Shown: positions 52,817-61,875, counted from the stretch's first letter. The stretch is 64,000 bases of DNA from Janthinobacterium sp. UMAB-56 (GCF_900095265.1 NZ_LT607651.1:327528-391527), one strand, 5' to 3'. A program made the numbers and translations. Notes: a model not told the origin generated them from the letters alone.

Positions 52817-54814
52817 ATGATACGTTTCCTACAAGTAAGCCTGATGCGCGGCATCAAACCGTTGCTCGAACAAGTCGATGTCACCCTCAATCCGGGCGAC
52901 AAGATCGGCCTGATCGGCGCCAATGGCGCGGGCAAATCGAGCCTGTTCGCCATGATGCGTGGCGAATTGCACCCTGACCAGGGCGAGATCGATTTCCCCG
53001 CCAAATGGCGCGTGGCTTACGTGGCGCAGGAAACACCGCCGCTGGACCGTGCCGCGCTCGACTATGCGATCGATGGCGACATCACCTTGCGCAAGCTGGA
53101 AGCAGAACTGGCGCGCCTGGAGTCCGAGCCGGCAACGTCGGAAAACGGCATCGCCATCGGTGAAATCTACAGTGCGATGGCCGATGCCGACGCCTACACC
53201 GTGCAGTCGCGCGGCGAGCAATTGCTGCTGGGCCTGGGCTTTACGCTGGACCAGATGCAGCAACCGGTGGCCAGCTTCTCCGGCGGCTGGCGCATGCGTT
53301 TGAACCTGGCGCAAGCGCTGATGTGCCCGTCCGACCTGCTGCTGCTCGATGAACCGACCAATCACCTGGATCTGGACGCCATCATCTGGCTGGAAGACTG
53401 GCTCAAGCGCTACGCCGGCACCTTGCTGATCATTTCCCATGACCGCGACTTCCTCGACGAAGTGGTCAACGTGGTCGTGCATATCGACGAGCGCAAGCTG
53501 AAGCGCTATTCGGGCAACTACTCGAGCTTCGAGCGCCAACGCGCGGCGCAGATGATACTGGCCGCCGGCGCGCTGGAAAAGCAGCAGCGCAAGCGTGCCC
53601 ATCTGGAATCGTTCGTGAACCGCTTCAAGGCGCAAGCCTCGAAGGCGCGCCAGGCGCAAAGCCGCATGAAGGCGCTGGCGAAGATGGAAGAACTGGCGCC
53701 CCTGCGCGCCGCTGCCGAATTCTCGTTCGAATTCCGCGAGCCTTTGAGCGCGCCGAACCCGCTGCTGGTGATGGAAGACGTCGATGCGGGCTACAAGATC
53801 GAGAACGAAGCGACGGGCGAAATCACGCATAAAACCATCGTCAACGGCATCAAGTTTTCGCTGCAGATCGGCCAGCGCATCGGCTTGCTGGGCCAGAACG
53901 GCGCCGGCAAATCGACCCTGATCAAGACCATCGCCGGCGAACTGATGCCTTTGAGCGGCGACGCCACCATGGGCAAGGGCTTGAACATCGGCTACTTCGC
54001 CCAGCACCAGGTGGAAATGCTGCGCCACGACGAATCGCCGCTGTGGCATCTGTCGAAGATCGCCCCGACCGTGCGCGAGCAGGAACTGCGCAACTTCCTG
54101 GGCGGCTTCAACTTCCCCGGCAACATGGTCACGGCCTCGATCGCGCCGTTCTCGGGCGGTGAAAAAGCCCGTTTGGCGCTGGCCCTGATCGTCTGGCAGC
54201 GGCCGAACCTGCTGCTGCTCGATGAACCGACCAATCACCTGGATCTGGAAACGCGCGAAGCGCTGACGGAAGCGCTGGCCCAGTTCGAAGGCACCCTGGT
54301 CGTCGTTTCCCATGATCGCCATTTGCTGCGCGCCACCACCGACGAATTCATCATCGTTGCCGACGGCAAGCTGCAACCGTTCGACGGCGACCTGGACGAC
54401 TACAAGGATTGGCTGTTCAAGACCAAGCTGGGTAAAGGCACGGACGTGCTGCCGGCCGCCGGCAAGGCCAACAAGACGGACTTCCCCGTGACTTCTTCCG
54501 TACCTTCGCCGGTAGCGGCCACCCCTGCCGCGCCCGTGCGCGACAAGCGCCAGGAAGCGGAAGATCGCCAGAAGGCCGCCGCCTTGCGCAAGCCGATCGA
54601 AAACAAGATCAAGCGCCAGGAAGAGCAGATCGCCAAGCGCAACGCGCAAAAGGCGGAAACGGAAGCCAAGCTGGGCGAACCGACCATCTACGACGCGGCA
54701 AACAAGGCCAAGCTGAAGCAATTGCTGGCTGACCAGACCTTCTTCACCAAGGACCTGGCGCAGCTGGAAGCGGAATGGCTGGACTTGCAAGACCAGCTGG
54801 AAAAGCTCGGTTAA
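52817..54814 (+). CDS. ABC-F family ATPase (YheS-like)
   Basis: A 665-residue soluble twin-ATPase protein. Walker A motifs are GANGAGKSS (about 33-41) and GQNGAGKST (about 353-361), signatures are FSGGWRMRL and FSGGEKARL, and Walker B LLLLDEPTNHLDLD occurs in each half. The interdomain linker is highly charged (RKRAHLESFVNRFKAQASKARQAQSRMKALAKMEEL). The C-terminal coiled coil (about 560-665) has the EDRQKAAALRKPIENKIKRQEEQI pattern. ABC-F proteins act on the ribosome (translation, antibiotic protection). This one is the housekeeping Uup/YheS type by length. Confidence 0.93.
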   Translation: MIRFLQVSLMRGIKPLLEQVDVTLNPGDKIGLIGANGAGKSSLFAMMRGELHPDQGEIDFPAKWRVAYVAQETPPLDRAALDYAIDGDITLRKLEAELARLESEPATSENGIAIGEIYSAMADADAYTVQSRGEQLLLGLGFTLDQMQQPVASFSGGWRMRLNLAQALMCPSDLLLLDEPTNHLDLDAIIWLEDWLKRYAGTLLIISHDRDFLDEVVNVVVHIDERKLKRYSGNYSSFERQRAAQMILAAGALEKQQRKRAHLESFVNRFKAQASKARQAQSRMKALAKMEELAPLRAAAEFSFEFREPLSAPNPLLVMEDVDAGYKIENEATGEITHKTIVNGIKFSLQIGQRIGLLGQNGAGKSTLIKTIAGELMPLSGDATMGKGLNIGYFAQHQVEMLRHDESPLWHLSKIAPTVREQELRNFLGGFNFPGNMVTASIAPFSGGEKARLALALIVWQRPNLLLLDEPTNHLDLETREALTEALAQFEGTLVVVSHDRHLLRATTDEFIIVADGKLQPFDGDLDDYKDWLFKTKLGKGTDVLPAAGKANKTDFPVTSSVPSPVAATPAAPVRDKRQEAEDRQKAAALRKPIENKIKRQEEQIAKRNAQKAETEAKLGEPTIYDAANKAKLKQLLADQTFFTKDLAQLEAEWLDLQDQLEKLG

Positions 54815-54826
54815 TCAAGTGACGAC

Positions 54827-54852
54827 AAAAGACGACCCACGGGTCGTCTTTT
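54827..54852. terminator. Bidirectional terminator between ABC-F and CheW genes
   Basis: AAAAGACGACCC (54827-54838) and GGGTCGTCTTTT (54841-54852) form a long stem with flanking A and T runs, serving both convergent genes. Confidence 0.9.
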
Positions 54853-54854
54853 TT

Positions 54855-55337
54855 CTAGGCCGCCTGCATGGGGCTGGGGCTGCGGATCGCCATCAGGCGG
54901 TCGATGTCGACGAGGATCAGCCGGCGCCCCGCCACCGTGCCCAGACCCAGCAAATAATCGGCTTCCGCCTCGCCCAGACCTGGCACGGCAGCAATGTCGC
55001 CGGACGCCAGGCTGACGATATCGGTAACGCCATCGACCACCATGCCCATCACGCCATTGCTCAACTGCAAGATGATCACGTCGCTGGCCGGGTCGGGTAC
55101 GGCGTGGGCGCTGCCGAACGCGGCGCGCATGTCGACGATGGGAATGATCACGCCGCGCGAGACAGCCACACTCTGCAGCACCTCCCCTTCCGAGGAAAAA
55201 CGTTCGAGTTCCTTGAACGGGCGCAATTCCCGCACGCAGCGGTAATCGAGGCCATACTCCAGGCCGCCCAGCCGGAAGCTCAAGTACTGCGTCAGGTATT
55301 GGGCCGCTGCGGCGCCCGGCCTAGTCGTGGGCTGCAT
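54855..55337 (-). CDS. cheW: CheW-like chemotaxis coupling protein
   Basis: A 160-residue CheW domain protein linking chemoreceptors to CheA. It shows YLSFRLGGLEYGLDYRCVRELRPF, then GVIIPIVDMRAAFG (the conserved hydrophobic strand with D), and DIVSLASGDIAAVPGLG with GRRLILVDIDRLM at the end. It is monocistronic, far from the receptor at 3838, and no cheA or cheY is in the window. It could serve a chemotaxis or twitching system. Confidence 0.9.
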   Translation of the reverse strand: MQPTTRPGAAAAQYLTQYLSFRLGGLEYGLDYRCVRELRPFKELERFSSEGEVLQSVAVSRGVIIPIVDMRAAFGSAHAVPDPASDVIILQLSNGVMGMVVDGVTDIVSLASGDIAAVPGLGEAEADYLLGLGTVAGRRLILVDIDRLMAIRSPSPMQAA

Positions 55338-55531
55338 GGTATTCCTTTCATCCGGTAAGCGCTGCCAGGATGCGCAGTGGCGCAACGTTGGCCCATGCTA
55401 ACGAGCATCCCCGCACCCGGCGTTGAGAAACATCAACTTTCCCGGGTGCATGCTCAGCCCCGGCGTCCAGCCTTGCGCCGGCGCAGCCATCTTCCCTTAC
55501 AATACCCCCATCGTTTCCCCACAGGCAGGCC

Positions 55532-55930
55532 ATGCAACACCTCGTCAACCCCGCTGAAGTTGAATTTTCTGCCATCCGCGCCCAGGGTCCGGGCGGGCAG
55601 AACGTCAACAAGGTGTCCAGCGCCATCCATTTGCGCTTCCCCATCGCCGCCTCGTCGCTGCCGCAAGCGTACAAGGAGCGGCTGCTGGCCTTGCGCGACA
55701 GCCGCATCAGCAAGGATGGCGTGCTGGTGCTCAAGGCGCAGCAGTCGCGCAGCCAGGAGCAGAACAAGGAAGAAGCCTTGCGGCGCTTGCAGGAAATCAT
55801 CGACAGCGTGACCTTCCTGCCCGCCGTGCGCCGCGCCACCAAGCCCACGCGCAGCTCGCAACGGCGGCGCCTCGACAGCAAGAGCACGCACAGCGTGCTG
55901 AAGCAGTCGCGCGGCAAGGTTATCGACTGA
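55532..55930 (+). CDS. arfB: Peptidyl-tRNA hydrolase ArfB (stalled ribosome rescue)
   Basis: A 132-residue release-factor-like hydrolase that frees ribosomes stalled without a stop codon. The catalytic GGQ is at residues 21-23 in QGPGGQNVNKVSSAIHLRF. A basic C-terminal tail (KPTRSSQRRRLDSKSTHSVLKQSRGK) enters the empty mRNA channel. Its stop touches the convergent FapA-like gene stop. Confidence 0.96.
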   Translation: MQHLVNPAEVEFSAIRAQGPGGQNVNKVSSAIHLRFPIAASSLPQAYKERLLALRDSRISKDGVLVLKAQQSRSQEQNKEEALRRLQEIIDSVTFLPAVRRATKPTRSSQRRRLDSKSTHSVLKQSRGKVID

Positions 55931-57790
55931 TTACGGCGGCGGCTGGTAAGTCCAGTCCAGGTTGCCTGTGCTGTCGGCAAACACGGGCTGCGTGGCCGGC
56001 GTGGCGCTGCGCAGCAGGGCCTTGATTTCTTTCGGCGGCCGGTCGTAGACCTTGGCCGGACCAGCCGGCACGACCATGGCGCGTACCGTCGTCTCGCCAT
56101 CGACCAGCCCCAGGGTGCAGCGCGACTGGCCGGCCGTCGCTTGCCGCTCCTGGCGCACTTGCGCCACCAGTGCCAGCATCTGCGCGTGCAGGATTTCCGA
56201 CTGTTTCACCTCCACGCGCAGGCGCGCCACTTCCTTCAGCACGGGCGCGATGCGCGCGGCCAGCTTGTCGTACTGCATTTGCTGCGCCGGTTGCAAATGC
56301 AGCTCGCCGCGCCGCAACTGGCCCGCCAGGGTCAAGTAGTTGCGCACCTCGGGCAATTGCGCAATGGCGTCGATTTCCTGCTGGCGCTTGTCCTGCATCT
56401 GCTGGTATTGCGCGGCGCGGGCCAGGCTGTCCGTGATCTTTTGCTCCAGGGCGCTCAGGTCGGGCACCAGCGGGAATAGCAGCATCTCCACCTGCTTGCG
56501 GGGACCGGCGCTGCCGATGCGAATGGTGCGCGCCGCCACGGCGCACCCTTCAGCCAGCTCAATGACGACCTCGTCGGCGATGATTTCGCAATTGCTGGCG
56601 CTGTCGATCACCACGCGCGTGCCGGCAATGACGCAGCTTTCGGCGCGGTGCAAATGCACTTCGCCGCTCAGCGCCTGCAGCACGGAACCGGAGGCCACAC
56701 CCTCGACGCGCACATCGCCATGCTCGTTGAAGGCCGTGCCGCCCACCAGGTTACGCTGCAGCCATATCAGCCCGCCATGCGAATGCAAATGGCCATACAC
56801 GTCGCCATGGATGGTGATGTCGCTGCCGTCGATCTGGCGCTGCTCCTGCACTTCGCCATACTCCTCATACGCGGCGCGCAGCTTCAAATTGCCCGTGGTG
56901 CGGCTGCTGACACCTTCGCGGCTGACGATCTTGTTTTCAATCGACATCTTGCCGTGCTCATCAACATTCACATAGCCATCCTGGGTGGCCACGATGAACT
57001 CGCCATCGCTGAAATGCTCGACCGCCGTGCCTGCCCCAGCCACCGTAGCCAGGTCCAGTTCCAGCGGCGCGGGTGGCGGCAGCAGCGTGCCGGCCAGGTC
57101 GTAGCCAGGCAAGCCGGGCATGCCCGGCAGCAGACGCAGCAGGCGCGCGTGTTTTTTGACTTGCGGGAAGCGGTTCTTGAAGCTGAGCAAATCGAGGCGG
57201 CCATCGGAGCGTTCGCGCGGCGCATCGTCGCGGTGCATGCCTTGCGACACTTCAAGCAGCTGGGCGTCGCGCCCAGGCTGCGGCGGCAGCACCCGCGCCA
57301 CCGTGATGCGCTCGGCCTTGCCGCTGGCGAGCATGGCGCGCACGGCCGCGCCATCGATGCCATAGTGCACGCCCTGGCACCACAGGTCGGCCACCAGCTC
57401 ATCAAACTCGCGGCGGGCCGGCACTTGCCCATCCGCCTCAAGAGGCAGCGCCTCAAAGTAAAAGTCGGCGCTGTCGCCACGGACCTTGAGCTGTTTATAC
57501 AGCGCACGGCGCTGGGGCGGGAATGGCGCCACGCGCGCGGCGATGCGCAGCAAGGCGTCGCCCTTGGGCGCAGCGCGGGGCGCGGGGGCATGGAACAGGG
57601 TCAGCAGGAACAAAGCGTAATCGAGGCCGGCCAGCAACTGCCCCGACTGGAACAGCTGGTCAACGGCGGCGCGCAGCTGCGCCGGCGCCAGCGACAGGTC
57701 CAGGAACACGCCCTCGTCGCGCCGGACGAGGCCATGCGGCAAGCCTGCCGCATGGCTAGCATCAGGAACGGGCGTATCGTCGTCGCTCAC
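55931..57790 (-). CDS. FapA-like DUF342 protein
   Basis: A 619-residue protein of the FapA family. The N-terminal part (about 95-235) holds ADFYFEALPLEADGQVPARREFDELVADLWCQGVHYGIDGAAVRAML. The beta-helix-like middle at about 265-430 has repeated hexapeptide-type Gly/Val/Asp turns (ITIHGDVYGHLHSHGGLIWLQ, NLVGGTAFNEHGDVRVEG). A coiled coil spans 440-560. The family is flagellar-assembly or cell-cycle related and not well defined. The GTG at 57790 is taken as start because GGAGG lies 6-7 nt before it; an ATG at 57805 is possible. Confidence 0.8.
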   Translation of the reverse strand: MSDDDTPVPDASHAAGLPHGLVRRDEGVFLDLSLAPAQLRAAVDQLFQSGQLLAGLDYALFLLTLFHAPAPRAAPKGDALLRIAARVAPFPPQRRALYKQLKVRGDSADFYFEALPLEADGQVPARREFDELVADLWCQGVHYGIDGAAVRAMLASGKAERITVARVLPPQPGRDAQLLEVSQGMHRDDAPRERSDGRLDLLSFKNRFPQVKKHARLLRLLPGMPGLPGYDLAGTLLPPPAPLELDLATVAGAGTAVEHFSDGEFIVATQDGYVNVDEHGKMSIENKIVSREGVSSRTTGNLKLRAAYEEYGEVQEQRQIDGSDITIHGDVYGHLHSHGGLIWLQRNLVGGTAFNEHGDVRVEGVASGSVLQALSGEVHLHRAESCVIAGTRVVIDSASNCEIIADEVVIELAEGCAVAARTIRIGSAGPRKQVEMLLFPLVPDLSALEQKITDSLARAAQYQQMQDKRQQEIDAIAQLPEVRNYLTLAGQLRRGELHLQPAQQMQYDKLAARIAPVLKEVARLRVEVKQSEILHAQMLALVAQVRQERQATAGQSRCTLGLVDGETTVRAMVVPAGPAKVYDRPPKEIKALLRSATPATQPVFADSTGNLDWTYQPPP

Positions 57791-57893
57791 CACTTGCCTC
57801 CACAACGTAGTGAATTGCTTGAGTGCACTGGAACAATATCACGGGCCGGGGCGGCGTGCCTAACTCGGCAAAAAAGCGGGCGGCCAGATGCAA

Positions 57894-57923
57894 ACAGGGC
57901 CATGTCTTGCGAGATGGCCCTGT
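57894..57923 (-). terminator. Hairpin after small periplasmic protein gene
   Basis: ACAGGGCCAT (57894-57903) pairs with ATGGCCCTGT (57914-57923), a perfect 10-bp stem with a 10-nt loop. A T-run (CGCTTTTTTGCC on the minus strand) follows about 15 nt later. It lies 20 nt after the stop of the gene at 57943. Confidence 0.55.
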
Positions 57924-57942
57924 CGGATGGGGTGTGCGATGC

Positions 57943-58338
57943 CTAGCGGCGCGGCGGATTCGAATAAATATCCTGGCCCACTTCATTGATCTGGCGGCGC
58001 AGGTCGCGCCGTTCGTCGGCCGTCATGCGGCCCGTGCGGCGCGAGGCGTCGGCGCCCTCATTGGCATGACGCTGCTCTTCGGCGCGCGTGTCGAAACTGC
58101 GTGCGTCACGCTGTTCGCGCAGTCGCGTATCATTGCTACTGGTGCGCTGTACCTGCTCATACCGCTGGGCCTGCATCTGCTGCTGGTCGTCACGCCGTGG
58201 CGGCGGCTGGTTTTGCGCTGACGCCAGGCTGGCGGCAAACACGGAGCAAACGGCAAACGCGGACATCACAAGCGAAGTTGTACGTGCGGCAATAGCTGCG
58301 CTGGGAGCGGCGTGAATTTTTTTAGTAAAGATATTCAT
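57943..58338 (-). CDS. Small periplasmic protein, unknown function
   Basis: A 131-residue exported protein. An N-terminal hydrophobic signal at about 15-42 follows a basic start (MNIFTKKIHAAPSAAIAARTTSLVMSAFAVCSVFAASLASA). The mature part is unusually charged and Gln/Arg-rich (RRDDQQQMQAQRYEQVQR, LREQRDARSFDTRAEEQRHANEG) and ends TADERRDLRRQINEVGQDIYSNPPRR. This is a predicted helical and partly disordered protein. It is divergent from ompR. No family recognised. Confidence 0.75.
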   Translation of the reverse strand: MNIFTKKIHAAPSAAIAARTTSLVMSAFAVCSVFAASLASAQNQPPPRRDDQQQMQAQRYEQVQRTSSNDTRLREQRDARSFDTRAEEQRHANEGADASRRTGRMTADERRDLRRQINEVGQDIYSNPPRR

Positions 58339-58533
58339 TGAGTTCCTCTTCCGCAATGCCGTATAAACTTAAAGCTGATTTCCACTGTGGCCCCAGTGTA
58401 TGATGCTTTACACGGTGCAGTAAGAGTAATTGGGTAAAGTTTGTAACACTTTGTAATGGGTCGCCACAGCCCCTTGCCGACGCCGCGCGAGGCGTTACTA
58501 TAGCAACTAATATACGATAACACGACACCTTAA

Positions 58534-59304
58534 ATGACCACAACCTCCACTTCCGGCAGCAATACCACAACGCAATCGATCCATGGCCATCAAGCAAAAA
58601 TCATGGTGGTCGATGATGATGTGCGCCTGCGCGACCTGCTGCGCCGCTACCTGACCGAACAGGGTTTCAATGTCTTTACGGCGGAGAGCGCGACGGCCAT
58701 GAACAAGCTGTGGCTACGCGAACGCTATGACTTGCTGGTGCTCGACCTGATGCTGCCCGGTGAAGACGGCCTGTCGATCTGCCGCCGCCTGCGCGGCGCG
58801 GGCGACCAGACGCCGATCATCATGCTGACAGCCAAGGGCGAGGACGTCGACCGCATCGTGGGCCTGGAAATGGGCGCCGACGACTACCTGCCGAAACCGT
58901 TCAACCCGCGCGAACTGGTGGCCCGCATCGGCGCCGTACTGCGCCGCAAGGGTCCCGACGAAATCCCCGGCGCGCCGTCGGAAACGCCGCAAACCTTTGA
59001 ATTCGGCGACTTCGTGCTGGACCTGGGCACGCGCACCCTGAAAAAGAATGGCGAAACGGTGCCCCTGACCACGGGCGAGTTTTCCGTGCTAAAAGTGTTT
59101 GCCCGCCATGCGCGCCAGCCCCTGTCGCGCGAGAAACTGATGGAACTGGCGCGCGGACGCGAATACGAAGTGTTCGACCGCAGCCTGGACGTGCAGATTT
59201 CGCGCCTGCGCAAGCTGATCGAACCCGATCCGTCGAGCCCGCTGTTCATCCAGACCGTGTGGGGCCTGGGCTACGTCTTCATCCCGGACGGACAGCCGCG
59301 CTGA
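58534..59304 (+). CDS. ompR: OmpR-family response regulator
   Basis: A 256-residue regulator with REC (about 22-135: D27-D28, phospho-acceptor D71, T98, K120 in LPKPF) and a C-terminal winged-helix DNA-binding domain (RTLKKNGETVPLTTGEFSVLKVFARHARQPLSREKL, then RSLDVQISRLRKLIEPDPSSPLFIQTVWGLGYVF). It pairs with the adjacent kinase 14 nt downstream. It has an extra Ser/Thr-rich N-terminus of about 20 residues. By phrase pattern it is closer to OmpR than to PhoB. Confidence 0.93.
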   Translation: MTTTSTSGSNTTTQSIHGHQAKIMVVDDDVRLRDLLRRYLTEQGFNVFTAESATAMNKLWLRERYDLLVLDLMLPGEDGLSICRRLRGAGDQTPIIMLTAKGEDVDRIVGLEMGADDYLPKPFNPRELVARIGAVLRRKGPDEIPGAPSETPQTFEFGDFVLDLGTRTLKKNGETVPLTTGEFSVLKVFARHARQPLSREKLMELARGREYEVFDRSLDVQISRLRKLIEPDPSSPLFIQTVWGLGYVFIPDGQPR

Positions 59305-59317
59305 TCGCAGGCGAGGC

Positions 59318-60676
59318 ATGATGAAGCTTGTTCCCGATATCAGCCTGGCACGGCTGAAAAGCGGCTTGTTCTGGCGCACCTTTTTGCTGCTCGGCACCTT
59401 GACCACGGTGAGCATGATCACCTGGATCGGCATGATTTCGGTCATCCAGCGCGAGCCGCAGGCGCAGCAGATTTCCGCCCAGATCATTTCCGTCGTCACC
59501 ATCACGCATGCGGCACTGACGCACTCGGCGCCCGAGCTGCGGCGCGAGCTGTTGTTCGACCTCGTCAGCAACGAAGGCATCCGTATCTTCTCGCTGGAAG
59601 AGGACGACCGCATCGAGCCGCCGTCCGACAATTACCTGATGCCCGACATCGAGGCGCTGGTGAAGGCCAAGCTGGGCAAGGACACGCGCTTTTCCGCGCG
59701 CGTCAACGGCGTGGCCGGCTTCTGGGTCAGCTTCAAGATCGACGACGACGAGTACTGGCTGATGCTGGACCGCGAGCGCCTGCGGGGCTTGACGGGCTTC
59801 CAGTGGCTGGGCTGGGCCAGCCTGGTGTCGCTGCTGTCCCTGCTGGGTGCGGCCATCATTTCCAGCCTGATCAATCTTCCCCTGTCGCGTCTGACGGTGG
59901 CCGCGCGTGCGATCGCCAAGGGCAAGCAGCCGGCGCCACTGCCGGAAAAGGGACCAATCGAAATCATCGAGGCGAACCGCAGCTTCAACCAGATGGTCGA
60001 TGATCTGAAACAAGTGGAATCGGATCGCGCCGTGATCCTGGCCGGCATTTCCCACGATTTGCGCACGCCGCTGGCGCGCATGCAGCTGGAAGTGGAAATG
60101 GCCAATCTGTCGGACGAGGCGCGCATAGGCATCCAGTCCGATATCGGGCAGATGGACGCCATCATCGGCCAGTTCCTCGACTACGCCAGGCCGACAGAAG
60201 CGTCGAGCTTTACGGATGTCGACCTGAGCGGCTTGCTCAGCGACATGACGCGTGAAGCCATGCGCCTGCCGGACGTGAAGATCAACGCCAATATCGAGGA
60301 AGGCGCGCATGCGATGGGCAACCCCATCGATCTGCGCCGCGTGCTGAACAACCTGATTGAAAATGCGCGCCGCTATGGCAAATCGCCGGACAGTGACGTG
60401 ACGGAAATCGACATCGCCTGCAATGTACGCACCAGCCACGGCGCGAAAAAGGTCATCATCGAGGTGCAAGACCATGGCACGGGCGTGCCGACGGACAAGA
60501 TCGAGCAGCTGATGAAACCGTTCACTCGCCTCGACACGGCGCGCGGGCAGGCAAATGGCGCCGGCCTCGGCCTGGCCATCGTCGAGCGCGTGCTGCTGCG
60601 CCATGACGCCGAACTGCAAGTGCGCAACCGCGAAGGCGGCGGCCTGGCGTTTCAGATCAGCTTGCCGGCGGTGTGA
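59318..60676 (+). CDS. envZ: EnvZ-type membrane sensor histidine kinase
   Basis: A 452-residue kinase: TM1 about 21-43, a periplasmic loop of about 115 residues (45-160), TM2 about 165-186, HAMP about 187-238, His246 in AGISHDLRTPLARMQ, and the HATPase with NNLIENARRYG, VQDHGTGVPTDK, FTRLDTARGQANGAGLGLAIV. It partners the OmpR-type regulator upstream. Its last 48 codons are followed immediately by a second, non-coding copy of that same tail (60677-60819). Confidence 0.93.
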   Translation: MMKLVPDISLARLKSGLFWRTFLLLGTLTTVSMITWIGMISVIQREPQAQQISAQIISVVTITHAALTHSAPELRRELLFDLVSNEGIRIFSLEEDDRIEPPSDNYLMPDIEALVKAKLGKDTRFSARVNGVAGFWVSFKIDDDEYWLMLDRERLRGLTGFQWLGWASLVSLLSLLGAAIISSLINLPLSRLTVAARAIAKGKQPAPLPEKGPIEIIEANRSFNQMVDDLKQVESDRAVILAGISHDLRTPLARMQLEVEMANLSDEARIGIQSDIGQMDAIIGQFLDYARPTEASSFTDVDLSGLLSDMTREAMRLPDVKINANIEEGAHAMGNPIDLRRVLNNLIENARRYGKSPDSDVTEIDIACNVRTSHGAKKVIIEVQDHGTGVPTDKIEQLMKPFTRLDTARGQANGAGLGLAIVERVLLRHDAELQVRNREGGGLAFQISLPAV

Positions 60677-60819
60677 GACACCCGGCGCAGGCAGAGGTGG
60701 ACGATAGCCTAGACCTGGCCATCGTCGAGCGCGTGCTGCTGCGCCATGACGCCGAACTGCAACTGCGCAACCGCGAAGGCGGCGGCCTGGCGTTTCAGAT
60801 CAGCTTGCCGGCCGTCTAA
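60677..60819 (+). pseudogene. Tandem second copy of the envZ 3' end
   Basis: Bases 60714-60819 repeat 60571-60676 with four differences in 106 bases. The translated copy reads LAIVERVLLRHDAELQLRNR...LPAV with its own TAA, a V-to-L change and silent substitutions. To its left (60677-60713) the similarity to the corresponding part of envZ (from about 60533) is weak but detectable. There is no start codon, so it is a leftover 3' tail, not a gene. Confidence 0.88.
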
Positions 60820-60849
60820 CATTGAACGGCACGAGCGTGCCGTTCAATG
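60820..60849. terminator. Perfect hairpin between envZ tail and Imm26-like gene
   Basis: CATTGAACGGCACG / CGTGCCGTTCAATG, perfect 14-bp arms with a 2-nt centre, between two convergent genes. There is no strong T-run, but it is a likely terminator for both. Confidence 0.65.
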
Positions 60850-60853
60850 ACTT

Positions 60854-61333
60854 TCAAGCCGACGCCTGCTCTTGCGCCAGCAATTTACTCATCAACAATT
60901 CCGTCGCCCCGTAGCCGTACAGGGAATCGCTTTCCATGCCCGGCGTATCGAAGGGGATCGATTCCTCGCGGTTCAGCTTGGCAGGGTCCGCGTCCGCATA
61001 GCTGGCGCGCCAGGCACGTTGCAAGGACTCGTTGCGGCGGATAAAGGCCGGCATGGGCCAGGCATCGCGCTCCCAGTCGCGGCTGTCGCCCAGCATGGGC
61101 CAGCGCTCGTTGAGCAGGGCCATGTCGCCCGTGCGCAGGCGGCGCACGGCCTGTTCCGGCCGCAAGCCTTCCAGCTCAGCGAGTGTCGGCAAGACATCGC
61201 GTCGTGGTCCGAACATATACGCCAGCATGATGCGCCCGGCAGGCGCCGTTCGCGCCACCACGCCGACGGCATAACCGCCGCCCGGCAAGGGCACGGCAAA
61301 CCAGCTGCCTTCTCGGTATGGTAATGATCTCAT
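60854..61333 (-). CDS. Imm26-like protein
   Basis: A 159-residue protein. The beginning YREGSWFAVPLPGGGYAVGVVARTAPAGRIMLAYMFGPRR resembles Imm26-type immunity proteins (beta-rich, with F.VPL..G.Y..G). No adjacent toxin gene is recognised, so it may be an orphan immunity-like or housekeeping member of that fold. The start at 61333 is chosen by the family pattern; upstream codons (MPRTRFWGEFAT) are less likely. It is convergent with the envZ tail. Confidence 0.6.
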   Translation of the reverse strand: MRSLPYREGSWFAVPLPGGGYAVGVVARTAPAGRIMLAYMFGPRRDVLPTLAELEGLRPEQAVRRLRTGDMALLNERWPMLGDSRDWERDAWPMPAFIRRNESLQRAWRASYADADPAKLNREESIPFDTPGMESDSLYGYGATELLMSKLLAQEQASA

Positions 61334-61427
61334 CGTTGCAAACTCCCCCCAAAATCGTGTTCGGGGCACAGTCTACGCGAAGCGATGCGAATGTGGCGCA
61401 TGGTACGTCACGGCAACAAACCAATAG

Positions 61428-61733
61428 TTACAATATTTTCTCGTCATAGTGATACTGGGCAACAATCGGCCCGGCCTTGAACAACGCTTCCTTCATGGCC
61501 GTGTCCAGGCGCGCATCGCGGCGGCGCATCCATTCGAGCAGCATGGCCGCTTCCTTGCGGCTCGTGTCGCCCGCATGCGCGAGCACGCGGCGCAGTTCCG
61601 GGTCCGTGCATGCCTCGAAGCGCTGGCTGTTCAAGTCCAGCGCCTGCAGCGCGGCGATGGTGGCGCCGATGGCGCGGTGCATGTCGAGCGCGGTGGCCGG
61701 CAAGCCGGATTCTTCCAGTGGGGCGGTGGTCAT
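61428..61733 (-). CDS. Encapsulated-ferritin-like protein lacking metal ligands
   Basis: A 101-residue helical protein. LDMHRAIGATIAALQALDLNSQRFEACTDPELRRVLAHAGD and the following MLLEWMRRRDARLDTAMKEALF align, by memory of the family, with encapsulated ferritin (EncFtn): MHRA.-SL.EELEA.DW..QR..A..D.EL..IL.HN.DEEKEH...LEW.RR. The ferroxidase residues are missing: MEELEA is IAALQA, and DEEKEH is DTSRKE. There is no encapsulin-targeting tail; it ends QYHYDEKIL. AAGGA lies 6 nt before the ATG. No encapsulin gene is in the window. It is divergent from yqhD. Confidence 0.65.
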   Translation of the reverse strand: MTTAPLEESGLPATALDMHRAIGATIAALQALDLNSQRFEACTDPELRRVLAHAGDTSRKEAAMLLEWMRRRDARLDTAMKEALFKAGPIVAQYHYDEKIL

Positions 61734-61875
61734 GCGCATTCCTTTTCGCGTGGTGGTGACATCGGCTGCATTCTCCACCGCGCGGACGAAAAGCTCAAGC
61801 GTCCACGACACGTTTTCCGCTGTTCGGCCATAATCATGGCTCAGCAACAGCCTAAACCTCAGCGGCAGGAGCCCC

